This document shows positions 17,534 to 24,211 of a DNA stretch of 24,211 nucleotides, one piece after another; the stretch's first letter is position 1; the number at the start of each line of letters is the position of its first letter. This stretch comes from a virus. The position numbers were made by a program, and so were the translations under genes. The notes beneath the pieces were generated by a model, which made no database searches, was not told the origin of the DNA, and worked only from the letters and a program-made list of their open reading frames with translations. The stretch spans positions 1 to 24,211 of the IMG/VR virus record IMGVR_UViG_3300031857_001355; one strand, given 5' to 3'.

Positions 17534-18283
17534 TTACTTCTCGGTTTTTGTTTCTTCAAAATACTTTAATATATCATCAACAATAGGATGACGGTGGTTT
17601 GTTTTTAATTCATAAACCCCCAATCCGTTTATTTTGTCCTTCATATTAAATAAATATGGAAGACCGGAATCTTTTTTCTGTTTCAAATCTATCTGTGATA
17701 TGTCACCTGTTAGCATCATTTTTGAATTTATACCAAGACGAGACAATATCATTTCCATTTGTGCCTTTGTTACATTCTGTGATTCATCAACTATCACACA
17801 AGAATTTACAAATGTTCTACCACGAAGAAAACTTATAGGAGCAATCTCTATCTTATCTTCGGCCATCAACTTTTCAATCTTTTCTTTATGGTATAACATA
17901 TTCATATTTGCCTGTATTGGAGACAACCAAGGATCCATTTTTTCTTTTATGTTACCTGGAAGAAATCCCAAATCTTCGTTTGATACAGTTGGTCTTGTAA
18001 TTATTATTTTTTCTACCTCACGATAGAAAAAACATTCAAGAGCTATTTGTGTTGCTAAAAGTGTTTTACCGGAGCCAGCTTTTCCAACAAAAACTGAAAT
18101 ATCATCACGAAGAGCATCTGCCTTTATTTTCTTTTGTTCCTCATTCAGAGTCAGTTGAAATTGTATTTTATTTTTAATTGTTTTTCTTCCTTTTTTTATA
18201 CCAGTTGTATTAAGACTTGAAATCGCTTCTTCACTCAACAAATTTTCATTGTTGTTGGTTTCCTCGTTATGTTCAGAACTCAT
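17534..18283 (-). CDS. phoH: PhoH-family ATPase
   Basis: The protein has 249 residues. Walker A is GKAGSGKT at residues 67-74. The PhoH-specific RPTVSNEDLGFLPG is at 97-110. Walker B is CVIVDESQN at 162-170. A sensor-type LTGDISQIDL is at 191-200 and a basic NHRHPIV at 229-235. All key nucleotide-binding residues are present, so the enzyme is probably active. PhoH-like P-loop proteins are common in phages infecting marine and other bacteria. Links to phosphate stress and to RNA helicase or nuclease activity are reported for cellular relatives, but the phage role is not settled. The first 45 residues are polar and probably disordered. It sits in an operon with structural neck genes, eight bases after the preceding gene, with a good TAGGAG ribosome site. 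Confidence 0.93.
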   Translation of the reverse strand: MSSEHNEETNNNENLLSEEAISSLNTTGIKKGRKTIKNKIQFQLTLNEEQKKIKADALRDDISVFVGKAGSGKTLLATQIALECFFYREVEKIIITRPTVSNEDLGFLPGNIKEKMDPWLSPIQANMNMLYHKEKIEKLMAEDKIEIAPISFLRGRTFVNSCVIVDESQNVTKAQMEMILSRLGINSKMMLTGDISQIDLKQKKDSGLPYLFNMKDKINGLGVYELKTNHRHPIVDDILKYFEETKTEK

Positions 18284-18291
18284 AATGGCTC

Positions 18292-18891
18292 CTATAATAA
18301 TTTAGAAAGGGTGTCTCCCATTGATTTTACGTCAGCTTCGATTTTGGAAAATATATTATCCAACTTCTCAACTTTATGGGTCCATTCAAAACCTACAATA
18401 GCGATAAATTCCGATCCTTTTCGTATCGGATAAACCACTGCTGATTTAGACCCTCTCTGTGAAAAAAATGCTTTGGTAATTAAGTCCTCTATATTATCTA
18501 CAACAGGATATACCGCCTTATGATTTACTACATCTTCAACGAAGTTTGAGTAAAGAGACATCGGTAAGTTTTGGTATTGCTTAAACTCCGTGCTAACCCC
18601 TTCTTCGAGTGACTCGAATGAGGTTGAGAGTTTGGTCATAGATTTGCCTGTTTTGTATTTACCACCGTTATGTCTTTGAAGAATAAATGCACGCTGACAC
18701 TTATATTCTTCTAACAGTTGGTCTAATATGGTTTGGATTAGTTTGGAATGAGAAATCTCTCGGTCAATCTTTTTTTGTTTATATTCACCGTATTTGTATT
18801 TGAGGAACCAAGAAAGGAAAACACCAAGAAGTGTAGCCATACTGGATACCGCCAAAGAAATTATTTCTATGTATTGAATTTGAGTTTCCAT
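18292..18891 (-). CDS. Membrane-anchored protein with possible GAF-like domain
   Basis: The protein has 199 residues. Residues 8-30 form one hydrophobic transmembrane helix (IEIISLAVSSMATLLGVFLS), followed by basic YKYGEYKQKK, which suggests the C-terminal part stays in the cytoplasm. The soluble part, 50-199, contains AFILQRHNGGKYKTGK at 68-83 and a strand pair KSAVVYPIRKG / EFIAIVGFEW at 149-170. Helices at both ends and this central sheet pattern look like a GAF/PAS-type sensor domain, but no ligand residues can be named. It is the first gene of the PhoH-neck operon. No ribosome site is visible, and the promoter-like motif almost touches the ATG, so the mRNA may be nearly leaderless. Possible roles are host signalling or superinfection control; neither is shown. 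Confidence 0.75.
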   Translation of the reverse strand: METQIQYIEIISLAVSSMATLLGVFLSWFLKYKYGEYKQKKIDREISHSKLIQTILDQLLEEYKCQRAFILQRHNGGKYKTGKSMTKLSTSFESLEEGVSTEFKQYQNLPMSLYSNFVEDVVNHKAVYPVVDNIEDLITKAFFSQRGSKSAVVYPIRKGSEFIAIVGFEWTHKVEKLDNIFSKIEADVKSMGDTLSKLL

Positions 18892-18895
18892 TTGT

Positions 18896-18904
18896 AATAA
18901 ATAG
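18896..18904 (-). promoter_or_regulatory. Weak late-promoter-like motif at the GAF-like gene
   Basis: The coding strand reads CTATTTATT, five bases before the ATG and just past a terminator. This is the least typical copy, with one mismatch and very short spacing. Confidence 0.3.
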
Positions 18905-18911
18905 CAAAGTG

Positions 18912-18942
18912 AAAATAAAAAAGGGTGACAAATATCACCCTT
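18912..18942 (-). terminator. Strong Rho-independent terminator after the 430-residue gene
   Basis: An 8-bp stem AAGGGTGA / TCACCCTT (18921-18928 with 18935-18942) has a six-base loop. On the coding strand a T-rich run follows. It lies between the stop at 18965 and the next start at 18891. Confidence 0.88.
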
Positions 18943-18964
18943 ATTAAAATATATTTTTATGTAT

Positions 18965-20257
18965 TTACTTCGTAATATAAAGCAAATTACCTTCTTTTAT
19001 TTTGAATTTACCATTGTATGTAATTGATTCAGTTTTTACTTTTTCTACACTATCTACCAAATTTATACATATATTTGCTACTGTCCATATTAAAAGAGCA
19101 TTTTGTATAAATTCAACAACATTGTCTGCCAACCCATATCCAGGAAACATAATATCTTTTACTATTCCTGTTGCAAACTTTTGTCCAAGTTTCTTCAATA
19201 ATACTTCTAATAATTCGCCAAATAGAGTTCCAAGTAATTCAAATGCATATACACCTGGTCCGCCAATAGTTTTAGTTGCATTTGAAAACATAGATAAGAA
19301 TTTTGGTCCAGCCCATTTACCAACTATTTGACCAAGTTTAGCAAAAGGAATAAATGCCCATTGTATTAATTCAATAGCATAATGAACAACTTTTCTTAAT
19401 GCAGGATTTTTTATAGCATCATCAAGGTGTTCTACCGAATGTGCTTCTTTTAGTGAATTTCTTTTTAGTAATTCGTTTACAACTCTGTAATCGGATAGTA
19501 ATGAATTTCTTTTATGAATTAAATTTTCCATTGCAGGTATAGCAGTCAAACCTTGTTCAGCTTCTTTTGAATCTATTTTTGGTTCGTCATCAACTGTTCC
19601 TTTTCCGGCTAATACATCTTTTTCCCAAAATGGTTTCACTATCCATTCATTATACCAATCATTTACCCAATAACCAGAGGAATCTTTTAATTGTTTTGCC
19701 TCTGTTTTTAAGTCATCATCCCATTTTAATTTACCTTTTGAAACTAAATCCTTAACCATATTTTCAGCATCTGCAGCAGTTGAAGTTTTAGCCATATTAC
19801 ATATTTTTAATAATCCATTTTTTGCTGAATTTATTACTTCTTGAACTAACTCTTTAAACTCTGACCAAATTGATTTTAATTTACTCCAACCGCCAGTGAT
19901 TGCTTCTTTTGCCTTGTCACCCAATCCTTTCAGTCCATCCCAAATATCCCCAAAGAATCCTTCTCTCAATCTTATTTCTATTTCGTTTGAATTTGAAATT
20001 ACTTTAACATTTTCATCCAATACATTTATAGTATTTTCAGATAATGTTTTTGTTTTTGTTTTTGAAAACAATACTCTTAATGCCTTTCGTTCATTTATAG
20101 TAAAAACTTTTGATTCAAGCAATGCAAGTATTGCGTTTTCATCCAATGAAACGGCAGTATTACTTGCAGTATTAAATCTTTTAGTAGTATGTCTTTCTGA
20201 CATAACTTCTGTCATAAGATATTTTAACGAATTGTTTTTGTTTTGATTAGATTTCAT
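18965..20257 (-). CDS. Unrecognised protein, possible processed internal head protein
   Basis: The protein has 430 residues and no family I recognise. Residues 1-99 are polar and charged and end in EIRLRE. LRE|G at 97-100 fits the (L/I)xE|(A/G/S) cleavage rule of the T4 prohead protease. Immediately after come amphipathic, Trp-rich helices (FFGDIWDGLKGLG, then GGWSKLKSIWSEFKELVQ). The C-terminal half has several hydrophobic helices (ELIQWAFIPFAKLGQIVGKW near 300; LLGTLFGELLEVLLKKLG near 340; ALLIWTVANICINLVDSV near 390), which could insert into membranes. A second candidate site, LKE|A, precedes HSVEH near 270. The gene sits two places after the capsid gene, flanked by terminators. A head-packaged, ejected protein that acts at the host membrane is an inference. 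Confidence 0.8.
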   Translation of the reverse strand: MKSNQNKNNSLKYLMTEVMSERHTTKRFNTASNTAVSLDENAILALLESKVFTINERKALRVLFSKTKTKTLSENTINVLDENVKVISNSNEIEIRLREGFFGDIWDGLKGLGDKAKEAITGGWSKLKSIWSEFKELVQEVINSAKNGLLKICNMAKTSTAADAENMVKDLVSKGKLKWDDDLKTEAKQLKDSSGYWVNDWYNEWIVKPFWEKDVLAGKGTVDDEPKIDSKEAEQGLTAIPAMENLIHKRNSLLSDYRVVNELLKRNSLKEAHSVEHLDDAIKNPALRKVVHYAIELIQWAFIPFAKLGQIVGKWAGPKFLSMFSNATKTIGGPGVYAFELLGTLFGELLEVLLKKLGQKFATGIVKDIMFPGYGLADNVVEFIQNALLIWTVANICINLVDSVEKVKTESITYNGKFKIKEGNLLYITK

Positions 20258-20299
20258 AAGCTATATTTCCATCTTTGTAAAGTTATATTCACTATATTA

Positions 20300-20308
20300 C
20301 ATAAATAT
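20300..20308 (-). promoter_or_regulatory. Late-promoter-like motif before the 430-residue gene
   Basis: The coding strand reads ATATTTATG, 43 bases before the ATG and 11 bases past a terminator. Confidence 0.45.
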
Positions 20309-20319
20309 GTTTATAGAAT

Positions 20320-20349
20320 AAAAAAACCCCATGAAAAATACATGGGGTT
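20320..20349 (-). terminator. Strong Rho-independent terminator after the ParB-like gene
   Basis: A 9-bp stem AACCCCATG / CATGGGGTT (20325-20333 with 20341-20349) has a seven-base loop. On the coding strand it runs directly into seven T. Confidence 0.9.
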
Positions 20350-20372
20350 CAATTTATCAATATAAAGTCAAA

Positions 20373-21389
20373 TTACTTTTTCTTCAATTTACTATTCAAA
20401 ATTTCAGAAACAATTGGTTTTAGCAATTGTGTTAATTTTTCTTGAAGTTTACGTTTTTTAACTTTTTTAGCATAAGATTCTTGTAATCTAGTTTTGTTCT
20501 TTTTATTGTATTCCAAAAGTTTCTTAATAGTTGATTCCCTTAAAGGTTTCAATCCACGACGCATTTGATAATATGATTCCATTTTATCTTTAACATCTGC
20601 GGAATACGGTGGTTTAATATCTATTTCACCAGCTGCAATTGCCTTAGCAACACCATCAACTTCTTTTCCATTGATAACTGGCATTTCAATTCTTGCTGGA
20701 GCACCTGGCATAATATCTTTTGGTAATTTATCTGCATTTGCCATTATAGTTTGTTTACCCTTTTCAAAGTCACCATCACCAAGTGTTTCCATCGCCTTTG
20801 TTACGTCTTCTGGCGTTGTTTTATTGTTTTTATCGTCTGTATATCCGTTTTCTTTCCAATCGTCTATAATTTTAGCAAATACCGCACCTTTGAAATTAGC
20901 GATGTTACCTTGTCCTTTATTACCACCACGACTAAATTGACCAACCGTTACAACATTTAGAGCACTAACAAGTGCCTTACCAGGAAGTTCAATTTGAGTT
21001 GCAAGTATACTAGCACCTGGATCAGCAAGATATGTTGCTGCCCATCTATGGTGTCCATCCATAATGTACGGTGGACTATCACCCGATACTATTGATTCCA
21101 AATCCCCTCCAGGACCACCGGTAAAAATACCTGTTTTGTTTATCATACCAATTGCCATACCCAATGCCTTCTCTGGTATAATTTCAGTTTGTGCGGCTCT
21201 CAATCCGCTTGCCGGAAACGGCTTTTTAGATCCAACAGCCACATCATCTTTATCATCACCATCTTTTTTTCCTGCACCGATAGCGGCCTTTGCAGCATCT
21301 TTTGGAACTTTACTTAATGGTAAAACATCGGTAGTTCCTAGAATTTCATCGTCTTCAAACAGTCTTCTCTTTTTGTTAGTCTGTTTCAT
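20373..21389 (-). CDS. ParB/sulfiredoxin-fold protein, possibly packaged
   Basis: The product is 338 residues from the Met at 21389. An in-frame ATG two codons upstream (21395) is possible, but GGGA lies eight bases before the second ATG and almost touches the first. Residue numbers here count from the upstream Met. IMDGHHRWAATYL at 111-123 is the DGHHR signature of the ParB/Srx nucleotide-binding fold, used by partition CTPases and by small ParB-like nucleases. No DNA-binding helix-turn-helix of true ParB is evident, and no parA is near. The C-terminal 60 residues are very basic and end KLKKK, with LRE|S (285-288) and LQE|S (304-307), which fit prohead-protease sites. A DNA-binding or nuclease protein packaged in the head is a reasonable inference, not shown. 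Confidence 0.8.
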   Translation of the reverse strand: MKQTNKKRRLFEDDEILGTTDVLPLSKVPKDAAKAAIGAGKKDGDDKDDVAVGSKKPFPASGLRAAQTEIIPEKALGMAIGMINKTGIFTGGPGGDLESIVSGDSPPYIMDGHHRWAATYLADPGASILATQIELPGKALVSALNVVTVGQFSRGGNKGQGNIANFKGAVFAKIIDDWKENGYTDDKNNKTTPEDVTKAMETLGDGDFEKGKQTIMANADKLPKDIMPGAPARIEMPVINGKEVDGVAKAIAAGEIDIKPPYSADVKDKMESYYQMRRGLKPLRESTIKKLLEYNKKNKTRLQESYAKKVKKRKLQEKLTQLLKPIVSEILNSKLKKK

Positions 21390-21455
21390 ATACATTTCCC
21401 ATTATTACTAAAAATACAAATTTTGTAAAAAGAGTGATCCGTTTGAACACTCACA

Positions 21456-21464
21456 AATAAATAT
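21456..21464 (-). promoter_or_regulatory. Late-promoter-like motif before the ParB-like gene
   Basis: The coding strand reads ATATTTATT, about 60-67 bases before the start and just past the capsid-gene terminator. A weaker GAGTG/CACTC hairpin followed by five T lies between the motif and the gene and could attenuate transcription. Confidence 0.45.
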
Positions 21465-21471
21465 AAACCAA

Positions 21472-21516
21472 AATAAAAAAAAACAAAAAAAGGAGTGAGA
21501 AAAATCTCACTCCTTT
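21472..21516 (-). terminator. Very strong terminator after the major capsid gene
   Basis: A perfect 12-bp stem AAAGGAGTGAGA / TCTCACTCCTTT (21489-21500 with 21505-21516) has a four-base loop. On the coding strand a long, almost uninterrupted T tract of about 17 bases follows. It separates highly expressed capsid transcripts from the downstream genes. Confidence 0.93.
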
Positions 21517-21538
21517 ATTTTCACTAACCCAATATGGT

Positions 21539-23203
21539 TTAGATGTCACCGAGAGAATCGATTTGGATAAGACCATAGAACTCTGGACGAACAATCTTTT
21601 TCGCATAACGAGTCATCACGCCTTTTCTTGGTGTGAAGTTCGTTGGATCGTATACCAATGGTGTCATTACGAGTGGAATGTATGGAGCATACACAGCACC
21701 AGTTTCGAGGAATTGTGTTCCACGGAAACCTACAAGAACTTGGTTTTCAAGCATGTAAGGATTCTTGTAAACTGTGATACGGCCATTCAATTGACCAACT
21801 TTTTGAACACCCATTGCGAATTTCATACCTTCACCATCAACTGCATAGCCAGGCATTGATTCAAGTATTGTAGCAACTTGTGGAGAACATACTAGGAAGT
21901 TTGCACCGCCACGAAGTGTTTTCTGATGAATTGCGTTTGATACTTTTTGAATCTTTGTGCCAAGTGTTTGGAACCAAGTTTGTTGGTTAAACGCAGATGC
22001 CTGTGCTTGTTCTGACGCATAGTTTGTGAAAGCACTTGTAGCAGCATCATATGTGCGACCGATACGAGCTGACCATCTTTCTGTTGTTTGTGCATTCTTA
22101 ATCAACATATCAAGAATTTCCAAATCAATTTCTTGTGAAATGTATTCAGACAACATAGATGTCAATTCAGCTTCTGCATCGATTGAGTGATATGCATTCA
22201 AATCTTGTGCAAATTCAGGTGTCCATACTGCCTTCAACTTACGTGTTTTAGCAACAATGGATTCTGAACGCAATTCTAGATTGATTTCAGGAATGTCAAG
22301 AGTTGTATTATTCAAACCATCTTCAAAGTCACCACGGCTTGTAGCAGTTGGTTGTTTCTCATAAGAGATAACAATATTTGCTGCAGGAACCGCAGAAGCA
22401 GAAACAACAAAAGTAACTTGTGAACTATTTGCAGTTGCAGTTGTATATTGTGGGAAATATCCTAAAATATTTGAACCAGAAATCTTGAAAGCACGAACTG
22501 CCTCATAATCTGCATCTGTTGTTCCAGCTGTTGCACCAAGTGAACCAGAAGAAACGGTTACTGTAAATATGTTACCACCTGCAAGAGAAGCAGAGTAAGC
22601 ATTTTGGAACTCTGTATCATGTTGATACAAAGATGGTGTAGCGTGTGATACTGAACCAGTTACACAAGCTGTGTTACTAATAGTAGTTGCATGAACTGAT
22701 AAATTTGCAGTTGTTGCTTCGTTGATTGAGTAACCAAAACGACCTGCACCATAAAGACCGCCTGAAGGATCAGCGTCTTTTGCAGCTTTACCAGTTATAC
22801 CAAATACTGAATCTTTTTGTGTGTCTTTGCCCAAGTTAGAATCAAAACCGGGTTGTGCTGTTCCGTATTTGAAATCCAAGAAGAACACAAGACCGGAAGG
22901 CAAGTTCATTGGTTGAACGGAAACAAAATCTTTCGCAGCAATTTCAGAGAAAATACGGCGAACCAATGGAAGTGCAACACCAGCCCATTCTTCTGAACCA
23001 GCAGCTGTACCTGTTCTATTTGATTCTTCAATAAGTTGTTTTGCTTGATTTTCGAGAAGTATTGCGATTGAGTTCTTCTCATACTCGTTTTTCAAATTAT
23101 CAAGAAGACCAGTCTTTGCCCATTTATTGACAACTTGCTTGTTTTCTTTGATAAGTGCCTTGTGGGGATTACCCGAGGCATTCAATAAAGATTGTATACT
23201 CAT
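21539..23203 (-). CDS. 23: Major capsid protein (gp23-like)
   Basis: The protein has 554 residues (T4 gp23 has 521). The N-terminal 60 residues are a helical, charged propeptide ending LIEE|SNRTG. IEE|S fits the T4 prohead-protease rule and lines up with the T4 cleavage site after residue 65. Conserved blocks follow: GVALPLVRRIFSEIAAKDFV, VQPMNLPSGLVFFLD, then the C-terminal AVYAPYIPLVMTPLVYDP and RKGVMTRYAKKIVRPEFYG, all typical of T4-type capsid proteins with the HK97 fold. An Ala/Ser/Thr-rich beta region at about 170-280 is probably the insertion domain on the outer surface. The ribosome site is AAGGA nine bases before ATG. It lies 19 bases after the scaffold gene, matching the T4 22-23 order, and is followed by the strongest terminator in the window. 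Confidence 0.96.
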   Translation of the reverse strand: MSIQSLLNASGNPHKALIKENKQVVNKWAKTGLLDNLKNEYEKNSIAILLENQAKQLIEESNRTGTAAGSEEWAGVALPLVRRIFSEIAAKDFVSVQPMNLPSGLVFFLDFKYGTAQPGFDSNLGKDTQKDSVFGITGKAAKDADPSGGLYGAGRFGYSINEATTANLSVHATTISNTACVTGSVSHATPSLYQHDTEFQNAYSASLAGGNIFTVTVSSGSLGATAGTTDADYEAVRAFKISGSNILGYFPQYTTATANSSQVTFVVSASAVPAANIVISYEKQPTATSRGDFEDGLNNTTLDIPEINLELRSESIVAKTRKLKAVWTPEFAQDLNAYHSIDAEAELTSMLSEYISQEIDLEILDMLIKNAQTTERWSARIGRTYDAATSAFTNYASEQAQASAFNQQTWFQTLGTKIQKVSNAIHQKTLRGGANFLVCSPQVATILESMPGYAVDGEGMKFAMGVQKVGQLNGRITVYKNPYMLENQVLVGFRGTQFLETGAVYAPYIPLVMTPLVYDPTNFTPRKGVMTRYAKKIVRPEFYGLIQIDSLGDI

Positions 23204-23222
23204 TTTGTTTTTCCTTAAAAAA

Positions 23223-24211
23223 TTATTTTAAACCTGCTAATTTACGTAAACGATTTGCCATCATATCACCCTCATTCAAGATGTTTTTAGATGGTCTTGT
23301 GCTTGCTGTTGGTTTAGACGCAAAGGATTCTTTGATTTGTTTAACCTTCGTTGTTCTAAACGATTCAGACAATGTTGCAAAAACAAGTTTGACTTCACGA
23401 AGACTTGACGCACGATCAAAGTTTTCAATTACAGTCATTTTTTGTTTTTCGCTAAGTGAATGCTTACGGAATAACTTGTTAGAGAAAAGTAATTTTGAGT
23501 TCAAAAGATTTACTTCGTTGATTTTTGAACGCAAGAAAGAAATTACAGCATATGCTTCACGAAGTTTTGCTTCTGCCATTTCCTTTTCTTTTTCGTCTTC
23601 AGCTTCTTCAACTTTTTCTTCTTCTTCTTCCTCACGAAGAGCACGTAGAACTTCTTTGATGTCTACTTCTTCTTCATCTTCACCTTCTTCAACAGGTGCT
23701 TCTTCAGCTTCTTCTTCTTCACGAAGAGCACGGAGGATTTCTTTGATTTCAGCAACTTCTTCTGAATCTTCGTCTTCTTCTTCAACGAGTTGAACGAGTT
23801 TTTCTTTTTTGTCTTCTGTGCTGTCATCTGATGCAACTGCTGATGGTTTTTTGTTATCACCGCCACCAATTTCAGACGAATCGATGTCTTCTTCCAATTG
23901 ACGAATAATTTCCATCAAGTCTTCATCCATTGTTTCTTCTTCGTCTTCACCTTCTTCCATTGGTGATTCTTCTTCTTCTTCAGCTTCTTCCATCGTTTCT
24001 TCTTCATCCTCACCTTCTTCCATTGGTTCTTCTTCGTCTTCACCTTCTTCCATAGCAGGTTCTTCATCTTCACCTTCGCTATAGAATCCGTATTCTTCTA
24101 CGGGTGCTTCTTCTTCACCCTCACCTTCCTCGACTGGCTCCTCGGCTTCTGCCTCCTCTGCCAACTTTTTGGAAAGCATAGACTGCAAACGCGGAGTGAA
24201 TGCCTCTTCCA
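23223..24211 (-). CDS. Prohead core scaffold protein (gp22-like), 5' end outside window
   Basis: The frame is open to the window edge. A TTG at 24188 is sometimes taken as the start, but the frame continues upstream with EEAFTPRL, so the true start is outside. About 329 residues are visible. The first part is extraordinarily acidic, with repeated EEGEDEEE-type units (about residues 20-100). Two copies of a unit ending (I/V)LRALREEE follow, then a charged helical region and a Lys/Arg-containing C-terminus (FRTTKVKQIKESFAS ... MANRLRKLAGLK). Long acidic helices directly before the capsid gene are characteristic of T4 gp22, which forms the core inside the prohead and is later digested. The LRE|E sites may be cut by the prohead protease. 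The assignment is mainly by context and composition. The protein is longer than T4 gp22 (269). Confidence 0.82.
   Translation of the reverse strand, partial: EEAFTPRLQSMLSKKLAEEAEAEEPVEEGEGEEEAPVEEYGFYSEGEDEEPAMEEGEDEEEPMEEGEDEEETMEEAEEEEESPMEEGEDEEETMDEDLMEIIRQLEEDIDSSEIGGGDNKKPSAVASDDSTEDKKEKLVQLVEEEDEDSEEVAEIKEILRALREEEEAEEAPVEEGEDEEEVDIKEVLRALREEEEEEKVEEAEDEKEKEMAEAKLREAYAVISFLRSKINEVNLLNSKLLFSNKLFRKHSLSEKQKMTVIENFDRASSLREVKLVFATLSESFRTTKVKQIKESFASKPTASTRPSKNILNEGDMMANRLRKLAGLK

Noticed and set aside
20373-21395. Chromosome or plasmid partition ParB
   Set aside because: Only the DGHHR nucleotide-binding signature is visible. There is no ParA gene, no clear helix-turn-helix and no parS-like repeats nearby.
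5933-21464. Taking NATAAATAT on the plus strand as ordinary T4 late promoters
   Set aside because: They would point away from every gene in the window. No plus-strand genes are supported, so the coding-strand form is the more likely functional reading.
23223-24188. TTG at 24188 as the true start of the scaffold gene
   Set aside because: The frame is open to the window edge with protein-like sequence, and no ribosome site precedes the TTG.

Overview
The window is part of the late structural region of a tailed phage with a contractile tail, from the broad T4-like group of myoviruses but distant from T4. Every convincing gene is on the minus strand, so transcription runs from high to low coordinates. 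The DNA is AT-rich, genes are closely packed, and no tRNA, rRNA, integrase, transposase or CRISPR array was seen. Several genes have GGAG/AGGA-type ribosome binding sites, so the host probably uses Shine-Dalgarno initiation. The host cannot be named from this window.

Layout in the direction of transcription. Head block: an acidic prohead scaffold (gp22-like, 5' end outside the window) and the major capsid protein (gp23-like), ending at a strong terminator. Next come a ParB/sulfiredoxin-fold protein and an unrecognised 430-residue protein, each followed by a terminator. Both carry sites that look like prohead-protease cleavage sites, so they may be packaged internal head proteins. Then a compact operon: a membrane-anchored protein with a possible GAF-like domain, a PhoH-type ATPase, a gp13-like neck protein, a gp14-like head-closure protein and a gp15-like tail terminator. 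Tail block: a small coiled-coil protein, the tail sheath (gp18-like, enlarged), tail tube (gp19-like), a gp26-like tail assembly chaperone, a 1359-residue tape measure, and finally a giant gene that fills the left quarter and runs off the window.

Two features stand out. First, the giant gene (more than 1969 codons, open throughout) has a central array of about 20 copies of a 44-residue (132-bp) repeat. Seventeen copies keep almost exact spacing, and the array is flanked by a low-complexity N-terminal region and a folded C-terminal region. Second, the chaperone gene ends just after a run of seven T. A well-formed 76-codon reading frame without its own start continues from there in the +1/-2 frame up to the tape-measure gene. 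This is the layout of the programmed frameshift that makes G/GT-type tail chaperones in other tailed phages.

Regulation: nearly every intergenic gap contains the 8-9 bp motif ATATTTATN on the coding strand (NATAAATAT on the other), 20-65 bases before the start codon and often just after a terminator. It is probably the late promoter element. Its orientation is the reverse of the T4 late promoter box.
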